From G963675935 sp963675935 (GTDB lineage: Bacteria; Planctomycetota; Planctomycetia; Pirellulales; Thermoguttaceae), in the NCBI GenBank assembly GCA_963675935.2, contig OY780964.2:248001-312000 (forward strand): 64,000 nt of DNA, in the 5' to 3' direction. Within the stretch, counting starts at the first letter, position 1. Each line of letters opens with the position of its first letter. This document shows, in pieces, positions 8,947-17,102 of the stretch. The notes below the pieces were generated by a model, which had not been told where the DNA came from, did not search any database, and saw only the letters and a list, made by a program, of their open reading frames with translations. A program made the position numbers and the translations under genes.

Positions 8947-10080
8947 TCATGTCAATTTCTTCTTGAGTTTAATCCTCGCCAGCGTCACCATCACCGCCGC
9001 GTAGGCAATCAACAACAACACTTGCCCACCGAGGATTTCCAACCCGACGCCCTTCAAGTAAATGCCCTTCAAGACCACGATGAAATACCGCGCCGGCACG
9101 ACATAGGTGACCACCTGAATTGCGCGGGGCATGTTGGCGATCGTGAAGATGAAGCCCGACAACAGGAACGACGGCAAAAAAGTGGCCAACATCGCCACCT
9201 GGCTCGAAAGCAGTTGGCTCTTCGTCACGATGCTGATGGTCATGCCCATCGCGAGAGCCCCGGCCAAAAACAACGCCGCCGTGCCGAACAACAACGCCAC
9301 GTTGCCGCGCAGCGGAACATGAAAGACGAACTCGCCCATCACGACGGCCACCGCCACGTCGATCACGCCGATGACGAAATATGGCACGAGCTTGCCCACG
9401 ATCAACTCGGAAACTTTCACCGGCGTCGAAATCAGTTGCTCCATCGTGCCGCGCTCCCATTCGCGGGCAACCGTCAGCGAAGTAAGCATGGCCGAAATGA
9501 CCATCATCAGCACGGCGATCAGGCCGGGAATGATGTAATTGCGCGATTCCAAATCCTCGTTGAACCAGACTCTCGGCCGCACGTCGAGCGGAATTTGCGG
9601 CGCCGCGGCGCCGCGGACGCTGTTCCGCTCGACCGTGAGATCGAGCGCGTAGATTTGCGCCACCACGCCGGCGTAGCTGATGGCGATGGTCGCGGTGTTC
9701 GAGTCGGCGCCGTCGACGATCAATTGGACGGGCGCGTCGCGACCGGCCTCGATCCGCTCGGCAAAATCGCCCGGCACGACAAGCCCCATCTTCACGCGGC
9801 CCTCGTCGATCGCGCGGACGAGATCGTCGTAATTATCGACGTAAAGCGGAACGGCGAAATAGCGCGAGCCGTCGAACCGGCTGATAAGCTCCCGGCTTCG
9901 GCCCGTGTTGCTTTGATCCCACACGGCCATTGGAACGTTGTCGACGTCGAGCGTCAGCGCGAAGCCGAACAGAAATAGCATCATCACCGGAATGGCCAGG
10001 GCCATGATGAGACTGCGGGCGTCGCGCACGACGTGCAGAAATTCCTTCCGGGCGACGGCGCTCGTGCGGCGGAGGTTCAT
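8947..10080 (-). CDS. ABC-2 type efflux permease (YbhS-like)
   Basis: This 377-aa permease has the same plan as the one at 3130-4260: an N-terminal TM helix (about 24-44), a periplasmic domain (DGADSNTATIAISYAG, WFNEDLESRNYIIPG) and five C-terminal TM helices. The ABC-2 signature EWERGTMEQLISTPVKVSEL is present. It should form the heterodimeric membrane part of the exporter with the other permease. It is preceded by an ATPase gene, with a 184-nt gap that holds a CATCCTGAGCG-type palindromic repeat. Confidence 0.9.
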   Translation of the reverse strand: MNLRRTSAVARKEFLHVVRDARSLIMALAIPVMMLFLFGFALTLDVDNVPMAVWDQSNTGRSRELISRFDGSRYFAVPLYVDNYDDLVRAIDEGRVKMGLVVPGDFAERIEAGRDAPVQLIVDGADSNTATIAISYAGVVAQIYALDLTVERNSVRGAAAPQIPLDVRPRVWFNEDLESRNYIIPGLIAVLMMVISAMLTSLTVAREWERGTMEQLISTPVKVSELIVGKLVPYFVIGVIDVAVAVVMGEFVFHVPLRGNVALLFGTAALFLAGALAMGMTISIVTKSQLLSSQVAMLATFLPSFLLSGFIFTIANMPRAIQVVTYVVPARYFIVVLKGIYLKGVGLEILGGQVLLLIAYAAVMVTLARIKLKKKLT

Positions 10081-10171
10081 CGCTGCACCTCCTGGGGACT
10101 GGTCCGTTTTTCGGCGTGAAAATGCATTATGCGAATAAACCGTCGGCCGAAAAGTGTCGGCAAATCAATAA

Positions 10172-10242
10172 CTGTCATCCTGAGCGCAGCGAAGGATCTC
10201 GCCTGAACGTTCAGAGATCCTTCGCTGCGCTCAGGATGACAG
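10172..10242. repeat. Palindromic repeat with CATCCTGAGCG core
   Basis: The arms CTGTCATCCTGAGCGCAGCG... (10172-10200) and ...CGCTGCGCTCAGGATGACAG (10214-10242) are perfect reverse complements over 29 nt with a 13-nt loop. Related copies are at 14341-14434, 39331-39402, 41049-41113, 58841-58868 (half) and 59335-59407. It lies inside the efflux operon between an ATPase and a permease gene. Confidence 0.9.
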
Positions 10243-10264
10243 TCTGTCCCCTTTGCCGTTGCGT

Positions 10265-11044
10265 TCATCGTTGCACCTCCGCCTGCGGCTGTTCGGCGCG
10301 GTCGCGCTCTTCGATCCGGGCGACAAACACGTCTTCCAACGACGGCAGCGAGCCGTCGGGCAACGGCATTTCCGACTTCAACTCGTGCGGCGTGCCCAGC
10401 GCGATCAATTCGCCGCGATAAATCAGGCCCAGACGATTGCAGTATTCCGCCTCGTCCATGTAGTGCGTGGTGACGAAGACCGTCACGCCCCGGCTCGATA
10501 GGTCGTAGATCAAGTCCCAAAACTGGCGGCGGCTGATCGGATCGACGCCCGAGGTCGGCTCGTCGAGGAACAGGACGGGCGGTTCGTGCAGAATCGCGCA
10601 GCCCAGGGCGAGCCGCTGTTTCCACCCGCCCGACAAGGTCGAGGTGAGATGCCGGCGATGCTCGACCAGGCCCGACATTTCGAGCACCCACCGCTTCCGC
10701 TCGATTTTATTCTCGGCCGGAATGCAATAGATGCCGCTGTAGAAGTCGATGTTTTCCTCGACCGTGAGGTCTTGATAGAGCGAGAACTTCTGGCTCATGT
10801 AGCCGATGTTCGCCTTGATCTGTTCGGGCTGGGTGCGGATGTCGAAGCCGGCGACGGTGCCGCTGCCGCCGCTGGGCGACAGAATGCCGCAGAGCATTCG
10901 GATGGCGGTCGATTTGCCCGCGCCGTTGGGACCGAGAAACCCGAAAATTTCGCCGCGGCGCACCTGGAAACTGATGCGATTGACGGCCGTGAATCGGCCG
11001 AATCGTTTTTCCAGGTTATCGACGGTCACGGCGTAATCGTTCAT
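10265..11044 (-). CDS. ABC transporter ATP-binding protein (YbhF C-half-like)
   Basis: This 259-aa nucleotide-binding subunit has Walker A GPNGAGKST (about residues 39-47), signature LSGGWKQRL (about 137), Walker B VLFLDEPTSGVDP (about 157-169) and the H-loop TTHYMDEAEYC. It powers the two ABC-2 permeases. In E. coli YbhF the two ATPase modules are fused. Here they are separate genes, this one and 11381-12319, with a palindromic repeat of about 200 bp between them. Confidence 0.92.
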   Translation of the reverse strand: MNDYAVTVDNLEKRFGRFTAVNRISFQVRRGEIFGFLGPNGAGKSTAIRMLCGILSPSGGSGTVAGFDIRTQPEQIKANIGYMSQKFSLYQDLTVEENIDFYSGIYCIPAENKIERKRWVLEMSGLVEHRRHLTSTLSGGWKQRLALGCAILHEPPVLFLDEPTSGVDPISRRQFWDLIYDLSSRGVTVFVTTHYMDEAEYCNRLGLIYRGELIALGTPHELKSEMPLPDGSLPSLEDVFVARIEERDRAEQPQAEVQR

Positions 11045-11059
11045 GGCTCGTTTTCACCT

Positions 11060-11088
11060 CTCGTTCCCACGCTTCGCGTGGGAACGAG
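11060..11088. repeat. Hairpin repeat in the ATPase intergenic region
   Basis: CTCGTTCCCACGC-TTC-GCGTGGGAACGAG is a perfect short palindrome just upstream of the ATPase start. It is followed by GTGTGGTTTTTATTTTTCG, and a nearly identical string occurs at about 36076-36095. Confidence 0.7.
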
Positions 11089-11161
11089 TGTGGTTTTTAT
11101 TTTTCGCAACAGTTTAGCCGATTGCAGTACATTGCACGACTAAGAGCAAAAAAACGGTGTA

Positions 11162-11364
11162 TTTGGGCCGAAGGCCCTTTGGTTCTCCCAGCCCAGGGCA
11201 TCGCCCTGGGGTGCGAGTTACCGCGCACCAGCCGTATCGGCCCAACAGGCCAACCGTTCCGCAAGGCGAACCTTTGGCCCGTTGGGCCGATACGGAATCA
11301 TCATTCTCTCGTGTACCCAGGGCGATGCCCTGGGCTGGGAGAACGGTCGCCCCTTCTGGGCTGC
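11162..11364. repeat. About 200-bp palindromic intergenic repeat, copy B
   Basis: Copy of the 2884-3085 unit. Its outer arms (GTTCTCCCAGCCCAGGGC and GCCCTGGGCTGGGAGAAC) are perfect inverted repeats. A second nested palindrome (CGTATCGGCCCAACAGGCC with GGCCCGTTGGGCCGATACG) lies inside. It separates the two ATPase genes of the efflux operon. Confidence 0.87.
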
Positions 11365-11380
11365 AAACTGTTACTATTTT

Positions 11381-12319
11381 TCATTTTGAACTTTGCATTT
11401 CGTCCTTCTCCGATAAAACTGATATAAACACGTCCTCCAGTGACGGTTCAATTCTTCGGATGCCGAGAACCGGCAATCCGGCCTCGGCGAGCGCGGCGGT
11501 CGCTTCGGTCTCGACGCGCTCCGGCTCTTCGCAGACGACATGCAGCCGATCGCCGAAAAGCCCCACCGTCGCGCCGGGCAGCCGATGGCGCAACAACGCG
11601 ACGGCCGGCCGCGGATCGTCCATGCGGATTTCGAGAATCGTGCCACGCATCCGTTGTTTCGCTTCCGCCGGAGTGCCGCAGGCCAACAGCCGGCCATGGT
11701 CGATCAGTCCGACGTGATGGCAGCGGTCGGCCTCGTCGAGATAAGCCGTCGATACGAAAATCGTCACCTTCTCTTCGACCAGCTGATGCAAGATTCGCCA
11801 GAAATCGCGGCGCGACACCGGATCGACCCCGTTGGTCGGCTCGTCGAGAAACAGAACTTTCGGCGTGTGAATCAGCGAGCAGGCCAAGCCGAGTTTCTGC
11901 TTCATTCCGCCCGACAGATTGCCGGCCAATCGCCGCCGGAAGGGCGTCAGATTGCTGAAAGCCAGGAGGCGGTCGATTTTTTCACGCCGGCCGCGGCGAG
12001 GCTCGTTGTAAATGTCGGCGTAAAAATTGATATTCTCGATGACCGTCAGGTCGGCGTAGAGTCCGAACCGCTGGCTCATGTAGCCGATGCTTTCCTTGAT
12101 TCGCTCGGATTGGCGGACCGTGTGGCAGCCGACGACCCAGGCGTCGCCGCCGTCGGGGTCCATGATCGCGGTCAGCAGCCGCATCACGGTGGTTTTGCCC
12201 GCGCCGTCGGGCCCGACCAGCCCGAAGATTTCGCCCTCGGCCACCGACAACGAAAGCCCATCGACCGCGGTGAGGTCGCCGAAACGTTTCGTCAGTCGGT
12301 CGGTTTCGATGGCGTTCAT
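11381..12319 (-). CDS. ABC transporter ATP-binding protein (YbhF N-half-like)
   Basis: This 312-aa ATPase has Walker A GPDGAGKTT (about 37-45), signature LSGGMKQKL (about 136), Walker B VLFLDEPTNGVDP (about 156-168) and H-loop STAYLDEADRC, where the usual His is Ala-Tyr-like. The C-terminal extension of about 80 residues is as in YbhF-type exporters. It overlaps the HlyD gene by 4 nt and is translationally coupled to it. With the second ATPase it likely forms an asymmetric pair. The missing switch His makes this the candidate degenerate site. Confidence 0.9.
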   Translation of the reverse strand: MNAIETDRLTKRFGDLTAVDGLSLSVAEGEIFGLVGPDGAGKTTVMRLLTAIMDPDGGDAWVVGCHTVRQSERIKESIGYMSQRFGLYADLTVIENINFYADIYNEPRRGRREKIDRLLAFSNLTPFRRRLAGNLSGGMKQKLGLACSLIHTPKVLFLDEPTNGVDPVSRRDFWRILHQLVEEKVTIFVSTAYLDEADRCHHVGLIDHGRLLACGTPAEAKQRMRGTILEIRMDDPRPAVALLRHRLPGATVGLFGDRLHVVCEEPERVETEATAALAEAGLPVLGIRRIEPSLEDVFISVLSEKDEMQSSK

Positions 12320-13554
12320 GGGGCGGTTTCAATCACGGCGTCGGCCGGCATTCCCGGTTTCAATTCCATGCCTTCATTCTTAATGTTGATCTTGATTCGA
12401 TAGACCAGTTTGACCCGCTCCTTTTGGGTTTGCACGTTTTTCGGCGTGAATTCGGCTTCCTTGGCAATGAACGCCACAACGCCACGGTAGCGATCCCGCG
12501 TCTTGTCCTTGAAACTATCGGTGGTGACCCAGGCCGTTTGCCCAACATGCACTCGCCCAAAGTCTTCTTCCTCGATATAGGCACGGAGCCAGACGTTTTC
12601 CAAGTCTCCCACCGTGACGACCGCAGTGCCTGGCGCGACGTATTCGCCCTGCTCGATGTTCTTTGATAGCACCACGTACTTGCCCGGCGCAGTATTTTTC
12701 GGAAGCACCACGTTTTTGTTCGACTGAATGTCTTCCGAGATCGCTGCCACGTTGAGATTTGGCACGACGATCGTCGCGTAACTGAGTTGGATTTCGGCCT
12801 GTTTCAGCGCGGCCCGGGCCTGATCGACGCGCGCCCGGCCTTGATCGATGTCTTCTTGTCGCGGACCCTCTTTCACCAGATCGTATTGGGCCTTGGCCTG
12901 GGCCGCGGCCGATCGGGCCTCGTCGATCCGCTGCTTGCGAAATCCTTCCTCGACGAGTTTCAATTGCTCGGCCGCCTGCTTATGTTTCTCAAGGGCGACA
13001 TCGCAAGCGGCCTTCGTCGAGTCGAAATCCTCGGCCGAGATCGTTTTGCTCTCAAACAGCACCTTGGCGCGGCGGAAATCGGCCTGCGTGCGGATCATGT
13101 CGGCCGCGGCGGCGGCAACCGCGGCTTTGGCCGCCTCGATTTCCTGCGGGCGCGAGCCGGCTTCGAGGTCGGCCTGCACGTGCGAAGCTTTTTCGTAGGC
13201 GGCTCGAGCCTCTTCGATTTCCTGCGGACGCGAGCCGGCCAGAAGCGCGGCGAGCGCGGCCTCGGCCACGCCAAGCTCGGCCCGGCGCAGCGCGATGTTG
13301 CACTCGAGGTCGGCCGTTTCGAGCCGGGCCACCACTTTCCCTTCCTCAACGACCCAACCTTCATCGACGAACCGATTGAGGACGCGGCCGGGAATCTTGA
13401 ACGCCACTTGGGCCTCGGTTGTTTCGATATTGCCCGACACGCGGATTTGCCCATCGGCAAGGCCCCGGGGTTTCAGAACGAACCACCAGTAGGCCGTGCC
13501 GCCGGCGACGCCGAGGAGGATGGCGATTAACAGGATTCGCGGGATCGTTTTCAT
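12316..13554 (-). CDS. HlyD-family periplasmic adaptor (YbhG-like)
   Basis: This 412-aa membrane fusion protein has an N-terminal anchor (about 5-24), a biotinyl-lipoyl half (ISGNIETTEAQVAFKIPGRV-like segment, about 40-75), a long coiled-coil hairpin (about 85-270) and a beta-barrel (VWLRAYIEEEDFGRVHVGQ). The coiled coil repeats the string AGSRPQEIE twice about 32 residues apart. Two near-duplicate strings (NKNVVLPKNTAPGKYVVLSK) lie in the lipoyl region, an unusual extension that looks like local duplication. It links the inner-membrane pump to an outer-membrane channel. No TolC gene is in the window. A TetR-type operator candidate is just upstream. Confidence 0.9.
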   Translation of the reverse strand: MKTIPRILLIAILLGVAGGTAYWWFVLKPRGLADGQIRVSGNIETTEAQVAFKIPGRVLNRFVDEGWVVEEGKVVARLETADLECNIALRRAELGVAEAALAALLAGSRPQEIEEARAAYEKASHVQADLEAGSRPQEIEAAKAAVAAAAADMIRTQADFRRAKVLFESKTISAEDFDSTKAACDVALEKHKQAAEQLKLVEEGFRKQRIDEARSAAAQAKAQYDLVKEGPRQEDIDQGRARVDQARAALKQAEIQLSYATIVVPNLNVAAISEDIQSNKNVVLPKNTAPGKYVVLSKNIEQGEYVAPGTAVVTVGDLENVWLRAYIEEEDFGRVHVGQTAWVTTDSFKDKTRDRYRGVVAFIAKEAEFTPKNVQTQKERVKLVYRIKINIKNEGMELKPGMPADAVIETAP

Positions 13555-13568
13555 GGTTGCTGTTTCCG

Positions 13569-13586
13569 TGTGAAATGCTGTTCACA
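13569..13586. promoter_or_regulatory. Candidate TetR operator upstream of the HlyD gene
   Basis: TGTGA-N8-TCACA lies in the 35-nt gap between the tetR stop codon and the hlyD start. The same half-sites with the same 8-nt spacing occur in the tetR promoter region at 14225-14246. This supports binding by the adjacent TetR protein. Confidence 0.65.
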
Positions 13587-13589
13587 TCG

Positions 13590-14213
13590 TTACGAAGCTG
13601 GGGATTCCACGGGTTTTATAACGGCCGAACAAAACAGCTTCCACGCCCGCTGGGCGTGCCGGGTCACGTCGAAACCGCCGTCGCTTAAGTGCCAAACGAT
13701 TCCGGCCGGCACGATAATTCCCAAGAACATCAAAGCGACCGTCTGGGCGTCGAGTTCGGGGCGAATGACGCCTTGCGACTGCCCGAGCCGCATAATTTCG
13801 CTCAATTGCCCAATATAGTTATTGAAGAGGCGGAGTACCCGCCGCTTTCGGCTGGGGTTGTCGCCGTGGGCGTCTTCCGAAAAGATCATGCGTGGGATGG
13901 AGATGGCTTTTCCTTCGCGGAGCAGCCGGATATGCCGCATGAGGACATCTTTGAGGCACTTCAGGGCATCGGCGTTTTCGGCCCTTGAGGCCGCGACGTT
14001 GGCCAGCAACCGCTCCTCGACGCGATCGAGGACGGCGTCGAGGATTTCGTCCTTGTTCTTGAAGTGGCGATAAATGCCCGAGGGGACCAGGCCGACCCGC
14101 CTTGCGACGGCCGCGACGCTCAGCCGGCGCAGTCCCTGGGTGGCGACGAGGCTCATGGCAGCCTCGGCGATCTGCTCGCGACGGACCAAGGTATCGAGTT
14201 TTTCCTCAGCCAT
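13590..14213 (-). CDS. TetR/AcrR-family regulator (CecR-like)
   Basis: This 207-aa protein has an N-terminal HTH (about 12-58: AAMSLVATQGLRRLSVAAVA, GIYRHFKNKDEILDAV) and an all-helical ligand-binding C-terminus. It is the first gene of the efflux cluster. The order TetR, HlyD, ATPase(s), permease, permease matches E. coli cecR-ybhG-ybhF-ybhS-ybhR, where CecR represses the operon and responds to antimicrobials. Matching palindromes in its own promoter and before hlyD suggest it represses both. The ligand cannot be read from sequence. Confidence 0.9.
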   Translation of the reverse strand: MAEEKLDTLVRREQIAEAAMSLVATQGLRRLSVAAVARRVGLVPSGIYRHFKNKDEILDAVLDRVEERLLANVAASRAENADALKCLKDVLMRHIRLLREGKAISIPRMIFSEDAHGDNPSRKRRVLRLFNNYIGQLSEIMRLGQSQGVIRPELDAQTVALMFLGIIVPAGIVWHLSDGGFDVTRHAQRAWKLFCSAVIKPVESPAS

Positions 14214-14224
14214 GGCAAACCTCT

Positions 14225-14246
14225 ATTGTGATTATACGTTCACAAT
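14225..14246. promoter_or_regulatory. Candidate TetR operator in the tetR promoter
   Basis: ATTGTGA-N8-TCACAAT is a 7+7 nt palindrome 12 nt upstream of the tetR start codon. It shares TGTGA-N8-TCACA with the site at 13569-13586. Autoregulation is inferred. Confidence 0.7.
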
Positions 14247-14268
14247 GGAGGGCGTGTCAAGCAATGGC

Positions 14269-14490
14269 CGACAACAACGCAGTTCTCCCGCTACGCGCCC
14301 CAGGAAAATTGCAAAGTCGCATTTTTGGGAGAGATGGGAAAAACCGTCATTCTGAGCGCAGCGAAGAATCTCGTTGGCCCGAGGGGACTTACGCTTTTGC
14401 CATGGAGATTCTTCGCTGCGCTCAGAATGACGGTTTCCTGGACATTGCAGTTGTCCTGCGACAACAACGCAGTTCTCCCGCTACGCGCCC
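14269..14490. repeat. Composite repeat: 32-bp direct repeats around a CATTCTGAGCG palindrome
   Basis: Identical 32-nt strings beginning CGACAACAACGCAGTTCTCC are at 14269-14300 and 14459-14490. Between them is an inverted repeat with arms AACCGTCATTCTGAGCGCAG... (14341-14371) and its reverse complement (14405-14434). The layout suggests a palindromic unit inside a duplicated flank. Confidence 0.8.
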
Positions 14491-14804
14491 GCCGCGCTTT
14501 GACGTAGAATGAATCTATGGTTGTATGGGGTTAGATTTCAACGTAACCGACTATTTGGCAAGAACTTGACAATGCTAGCATCGAAACGCTCGGAACGTGT
14601 TTTCGATTGGGGTAGGACGAGCGCTAGCGGCAAATTCCTCGGCAGACTTACGGATTCTTGAAAAAAGCGACCTTCGCCGCGGAAAACACACGTTCGTTTG
14701 GCAGTTGCTGTTACTCCAAATTGCAATGAGAGTTACGACGAATTTCAACCACATGCAGTAGAAATGACAAGGTTACGAGCTTTCCCCCTTGAGGAGTATT
14801 CGAC
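14491..14804. other. Noncoding region upstream of ilvD
   Basis: I see no credible gene. The segment contains a CTAGCATCGA string resembling part of the MITE at 4373-4633. It ends with a GAGGAG ribosome-binding site 10 nt before the ilvD ATG. No leader-peptide attenuator rich in Ile/Val/Leu codons was recognised. Confidence 0.45.
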
Positions 14805-16637
14805 ATGCGTTCCGACATGGTAAAACTGGGCGATTCCCGCGCCCCGCATCGCAGCTTGCTTCGCGCCGTCGGCGTGAAAGAAAGCGACTTCCACAAGCCG
14901 TTCATCGCCATTTGCAATAGCCACGTCGATATTATTCCGGGCCACGTCCATCTCGACCGCGTCGGCCAATTTGCCAAGGAGTGCGTGATCGAGGCGGGCG
15001 GTGTGCCGTTCCTGTTCAACACGATCGGCATTTGTGACGGCGTGGCGATGGGCCATGAGGGCATGAAGTTTTCGCTGCCGAGCCGCGAGTTGATCGCCGA
15101 TTCGGTCGAAACGATGCTCCGCGCCCACGCCTTCGACGGCGTGATCTGCATTCCGAACTGCGACAAAATCGTGCCCGGCATGTTGATGGGCGCCCTGCGC
15201 TGCAACGTGCCGACGGTGTTCGCCAGCGGCGGGCCGATGGAAGCGGGTCGAATGGCCGACGGCCGCCCGGTCGATCTGATCGACAGTTTCGTGGGCGCCG
15301 TCGCCCGGCAGAACAACAAGATCAGCGCCGAGGAACTTCTGGCCCTCGAGCGGTCGTGTTGCCCCACGTGCGGTTCGTGTTCCGGCATGTTCACGGCCAA
15401 CAGCATGAACTGTCTGTGCGAGGCGCTGGGCATGGCCCTGCCCGACAACGGCACGCTGCTTTCGACCAGCGCCGATCGCAAAAAGCTCTATCGCCGGGCC
15501 GCCCAGCGGGTCGTCGAGATGGTGCTTGAATTGGAAAAACACGGCGAGGGCCGCGGGTTGTTGCCGCGCGAGATCGTCACGGCCGATTCGATCGACAATT
15601 CGATGGTGCTCGACATGGCGATGGGCGGCAGCACCAACACCGTGCTGCACATCCTTGCCATCGCCCGCGAGGCCGGCGTCGCCTACAACATGGAACGCAT
15701 CAACGAGCTGAGCCGGCGGACGCCGAACATCTGCAAGGTGGCGCCGAGCAGCCACTACCACGTCGAGGACGTTCACAACGCCGGCGGCATCCACACGATT
15801 TTGGGCGCGGTCGAGCGCGGCCGGCCCGGCCTGCTCAAGCTCGATTGTCCGACTGTGACCGGGAAAACTTTGGGCGAAAACATTGCCGATTACGACATCC
15901 GGGCCAAGACCGCCACGACCGAGGCGTTGGCGTTGGCCGGGGTTCGCGCCGGCGGCGTTCGGACCGCCGAGGGAATGTCGTCGGCCACGCCGGCGCGGTC
16001 GATCCGCGACCTAAAACCGGCCGATCTCGGATTCGAGCCGACCGACTGCATCCGCGAGGTCGAAAACGCCTACAGCCAGGAGGGCGGGCTGGCGATTCTC
16101 TACGGCAATTTGGCCCCGAATGGCGCGGTGGTCAAGGCGGCCGGCGTGAAACCCGAGATGCGAAGGCACTCCGGCCCGGCCGTCATTTTCGAGTCGGAAA
16201 ACGACGCCTACGAGGGCATCGTCGGCGGAAGGGTGAAGGCGGGCGACGTCGTGGTCATCCGCTATGAAGGCCCGCGCGGCGGACCGGGCATGCAGGAGAT
16301 GCTCGCACCCACCACGGCCATCAAGGGCGTCAACCTCGACGACCGCGTGGCCCTGATTACCGACGGCCGCTTTTCCGGCGGCACAGCCGGCGCCTGCATC
16401 GGGCACATCAGCCCCGAGGCCGCGGCCGGCGGACCGATCGCCCTGGTGCAGGCGGGCGACACGATCGACATCGACATACCGGGCCACGTGCTCTCGGTTC
16501 GCGTGAGCGACGAAGAGCTTGCCCGGCGCGCGAAGCTGTGGAAGCCGCGTCCGCCGCGCTACACGGCCGGCTGTCTGGGAAAATACGCCGCTCTGGCCAC
16601 CAGCGCCGACACGGGCGCGATGCTCAAGTGGGACTGA
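14805..16637 (+). CDS. ilvD: Dihydroxy-acid dehydratase
   Basis: This 610-aa protein fits the IlvD length. It catalyses dehydration of 2,3-dihydroxy-isovalerate and -methylvalerate in valine and isoleucine synthesis. It is cytosolic and needs an Fe-S cluster. The cluster cysteine motifs are visible: an early region ICDGVAMGHEGMKFSLPSRE, then CIPNCDKIVPGMLMG (about 118-132) and CCPTCGSCSGMFTANSMN (about 184-201). The C-terminal half has DGRFSGGTAGACIGHISPEA. GAGGAG precedes the ATG. No other branched-chain amino-acid gene is adjacent, so it appears as a stand-alone unit. Confidence 0.97.
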   Translation: MRSDMVKLGDSRAPHRSLLRAVGVKESDFHKPFIAICNSHVDIIPGHVHLDRVGQFAKECVIEAGGVPFLFNTIGICDGVAMGHEGMKFSLPSRELIADSVETMLRAHAFDGVICIPNCDKIVPGMLMGALRCNVPTVFASGGPMEAGRMADGRPVDLIDSFVGAVARQNNKISAEELLALERSCCPTCGSCSGMFTANSMNCLCEALGMALPDNGTLLSTSADRKKLYRRAAQRVVEMVLELEKHGEGRGLLPREIVTADSIDNSMVLDMAMGGSTNTVLHILAIAREAGVAYNMERINELSRRTPNICKVAPSSHYHVEDVHNAGGIHTILGAVERGRPGLLKLDCPTVTGKTLGENIADYDIRAKTATTEALALAGVRAGGVRTAEGMSSATPARSIRDLKPADLGFEPTDCIREVENAYSQEGGLAILYGNLAPNGAVVKAAGVKPEMRRHSGPAVIFESENDAYEGIVGGRVKAGDVVVIRYEGPRGGPGMQEMLAPTTAIKGVNLDDRVALITDGRFSGGTAGACIGHISPEAAAGGPIALVQAGDTIDIDIPGHVLSVRVSDEELARRAKLWKPRPPRYTAGCLGKYAALATSADTGAMLKWD

Positions 16638-16833
16638 TGTCGCCGGGTGGCGCCGCGCCGCGCGACTGCGGCGTGGCGGCACATGCCCAGCGGGCGACGA
16701 GCCGCCGCAATTGGCTGTCCATCCGGCGGCTGAAACGCAAGTAGGCTTGCACCTCGACGCACACCGGAACATTCCAATCGTTGTGGGCGGTCGGGCGTTC
16801 CGCGCCGACCGTCGATGGATCGTGGTAGTTCAT
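16624..16833 (-). CDS. Small conserved-type hypothetical protein
   Basis: The gene encodes 69 aa (NDWNVPVCVEVQAYLRFSRR, then MDSQLRRLVARWACAATP). It overlaps the 3' end of ilvD on the opposite strand by 14 nt. The pattern of a Trp/Val-rich start, a basic amphipathic helix and a LVARWA motif resembles small proteins I associate with planctomycetes, but no function is known to me. A longer overlapping frame on the same strand is considered a shadow. Confidence 0.55.
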   Translation of the reverse strand: MNYHDPSTVGAERPTAHNDWNVPVCVEVQAYLRFSRRMDSQLRRLVARWACAATPQSRGAAPPGDISPT

Positions 16834-16930
16834 GGCGGTTGACCCTCGTGCCCTTCATTCTATGGTACGAAGATCAAGCCAGGATGGTTCGGTACGGATC
16901 GATACGGCAATAGCCGCGGGCTAATCAGCG

Positions 16931-17086
16931 CGTAGGTTATGCTTCAGCACAACATCTTGGCGTAACCGTTTACGGTGCGGTAGGCAAAAAGTAGCAGGCA
17001 CACTTCGTGTGCCTGCTACTTTTCAGACCGTGAACGCTTGCCATCTTGGCGTACAATGGTTTTGTTATGCTGAAGCATAACCTACG
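16931..17086. mobile_element. 156-bp MITE-like element with 19-bp inverted repeats
   Basis: The perfect ends CGTAGGTTATGCTTCAGCA (16931-16949) and their reverse complement (17068-17086) enclose a short interior. The string CATCTTGGCGTA occurs twice inside in direct orientation. A strong hairpin sits at the centre. No target duplication is clear. Confidence 0.7.
16986..17023. terminator. Strong hairpin flanked by A and T runs, possible bidirectional terminator
   Basis: AAAAGTAGCAGGCACAC and GTGTGCCTGCTACTTTT pair across a TTC loop. The T run on each strand after the stem fits intrinsic termination for the genes on both sides. It is the core of the element at 16931-17086 and may be a passenger. 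Confidence 0.55.
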
Positions 17087-17102
17087 GCTTTGCGCGGACG
17101 CA

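Noticed and set aside
14269..14490. Direct repeats around a palindrome as a possible CRISPR array
   Set aside because: Only two repeat copies with a single long palindromic interval and no cas genes in the window.
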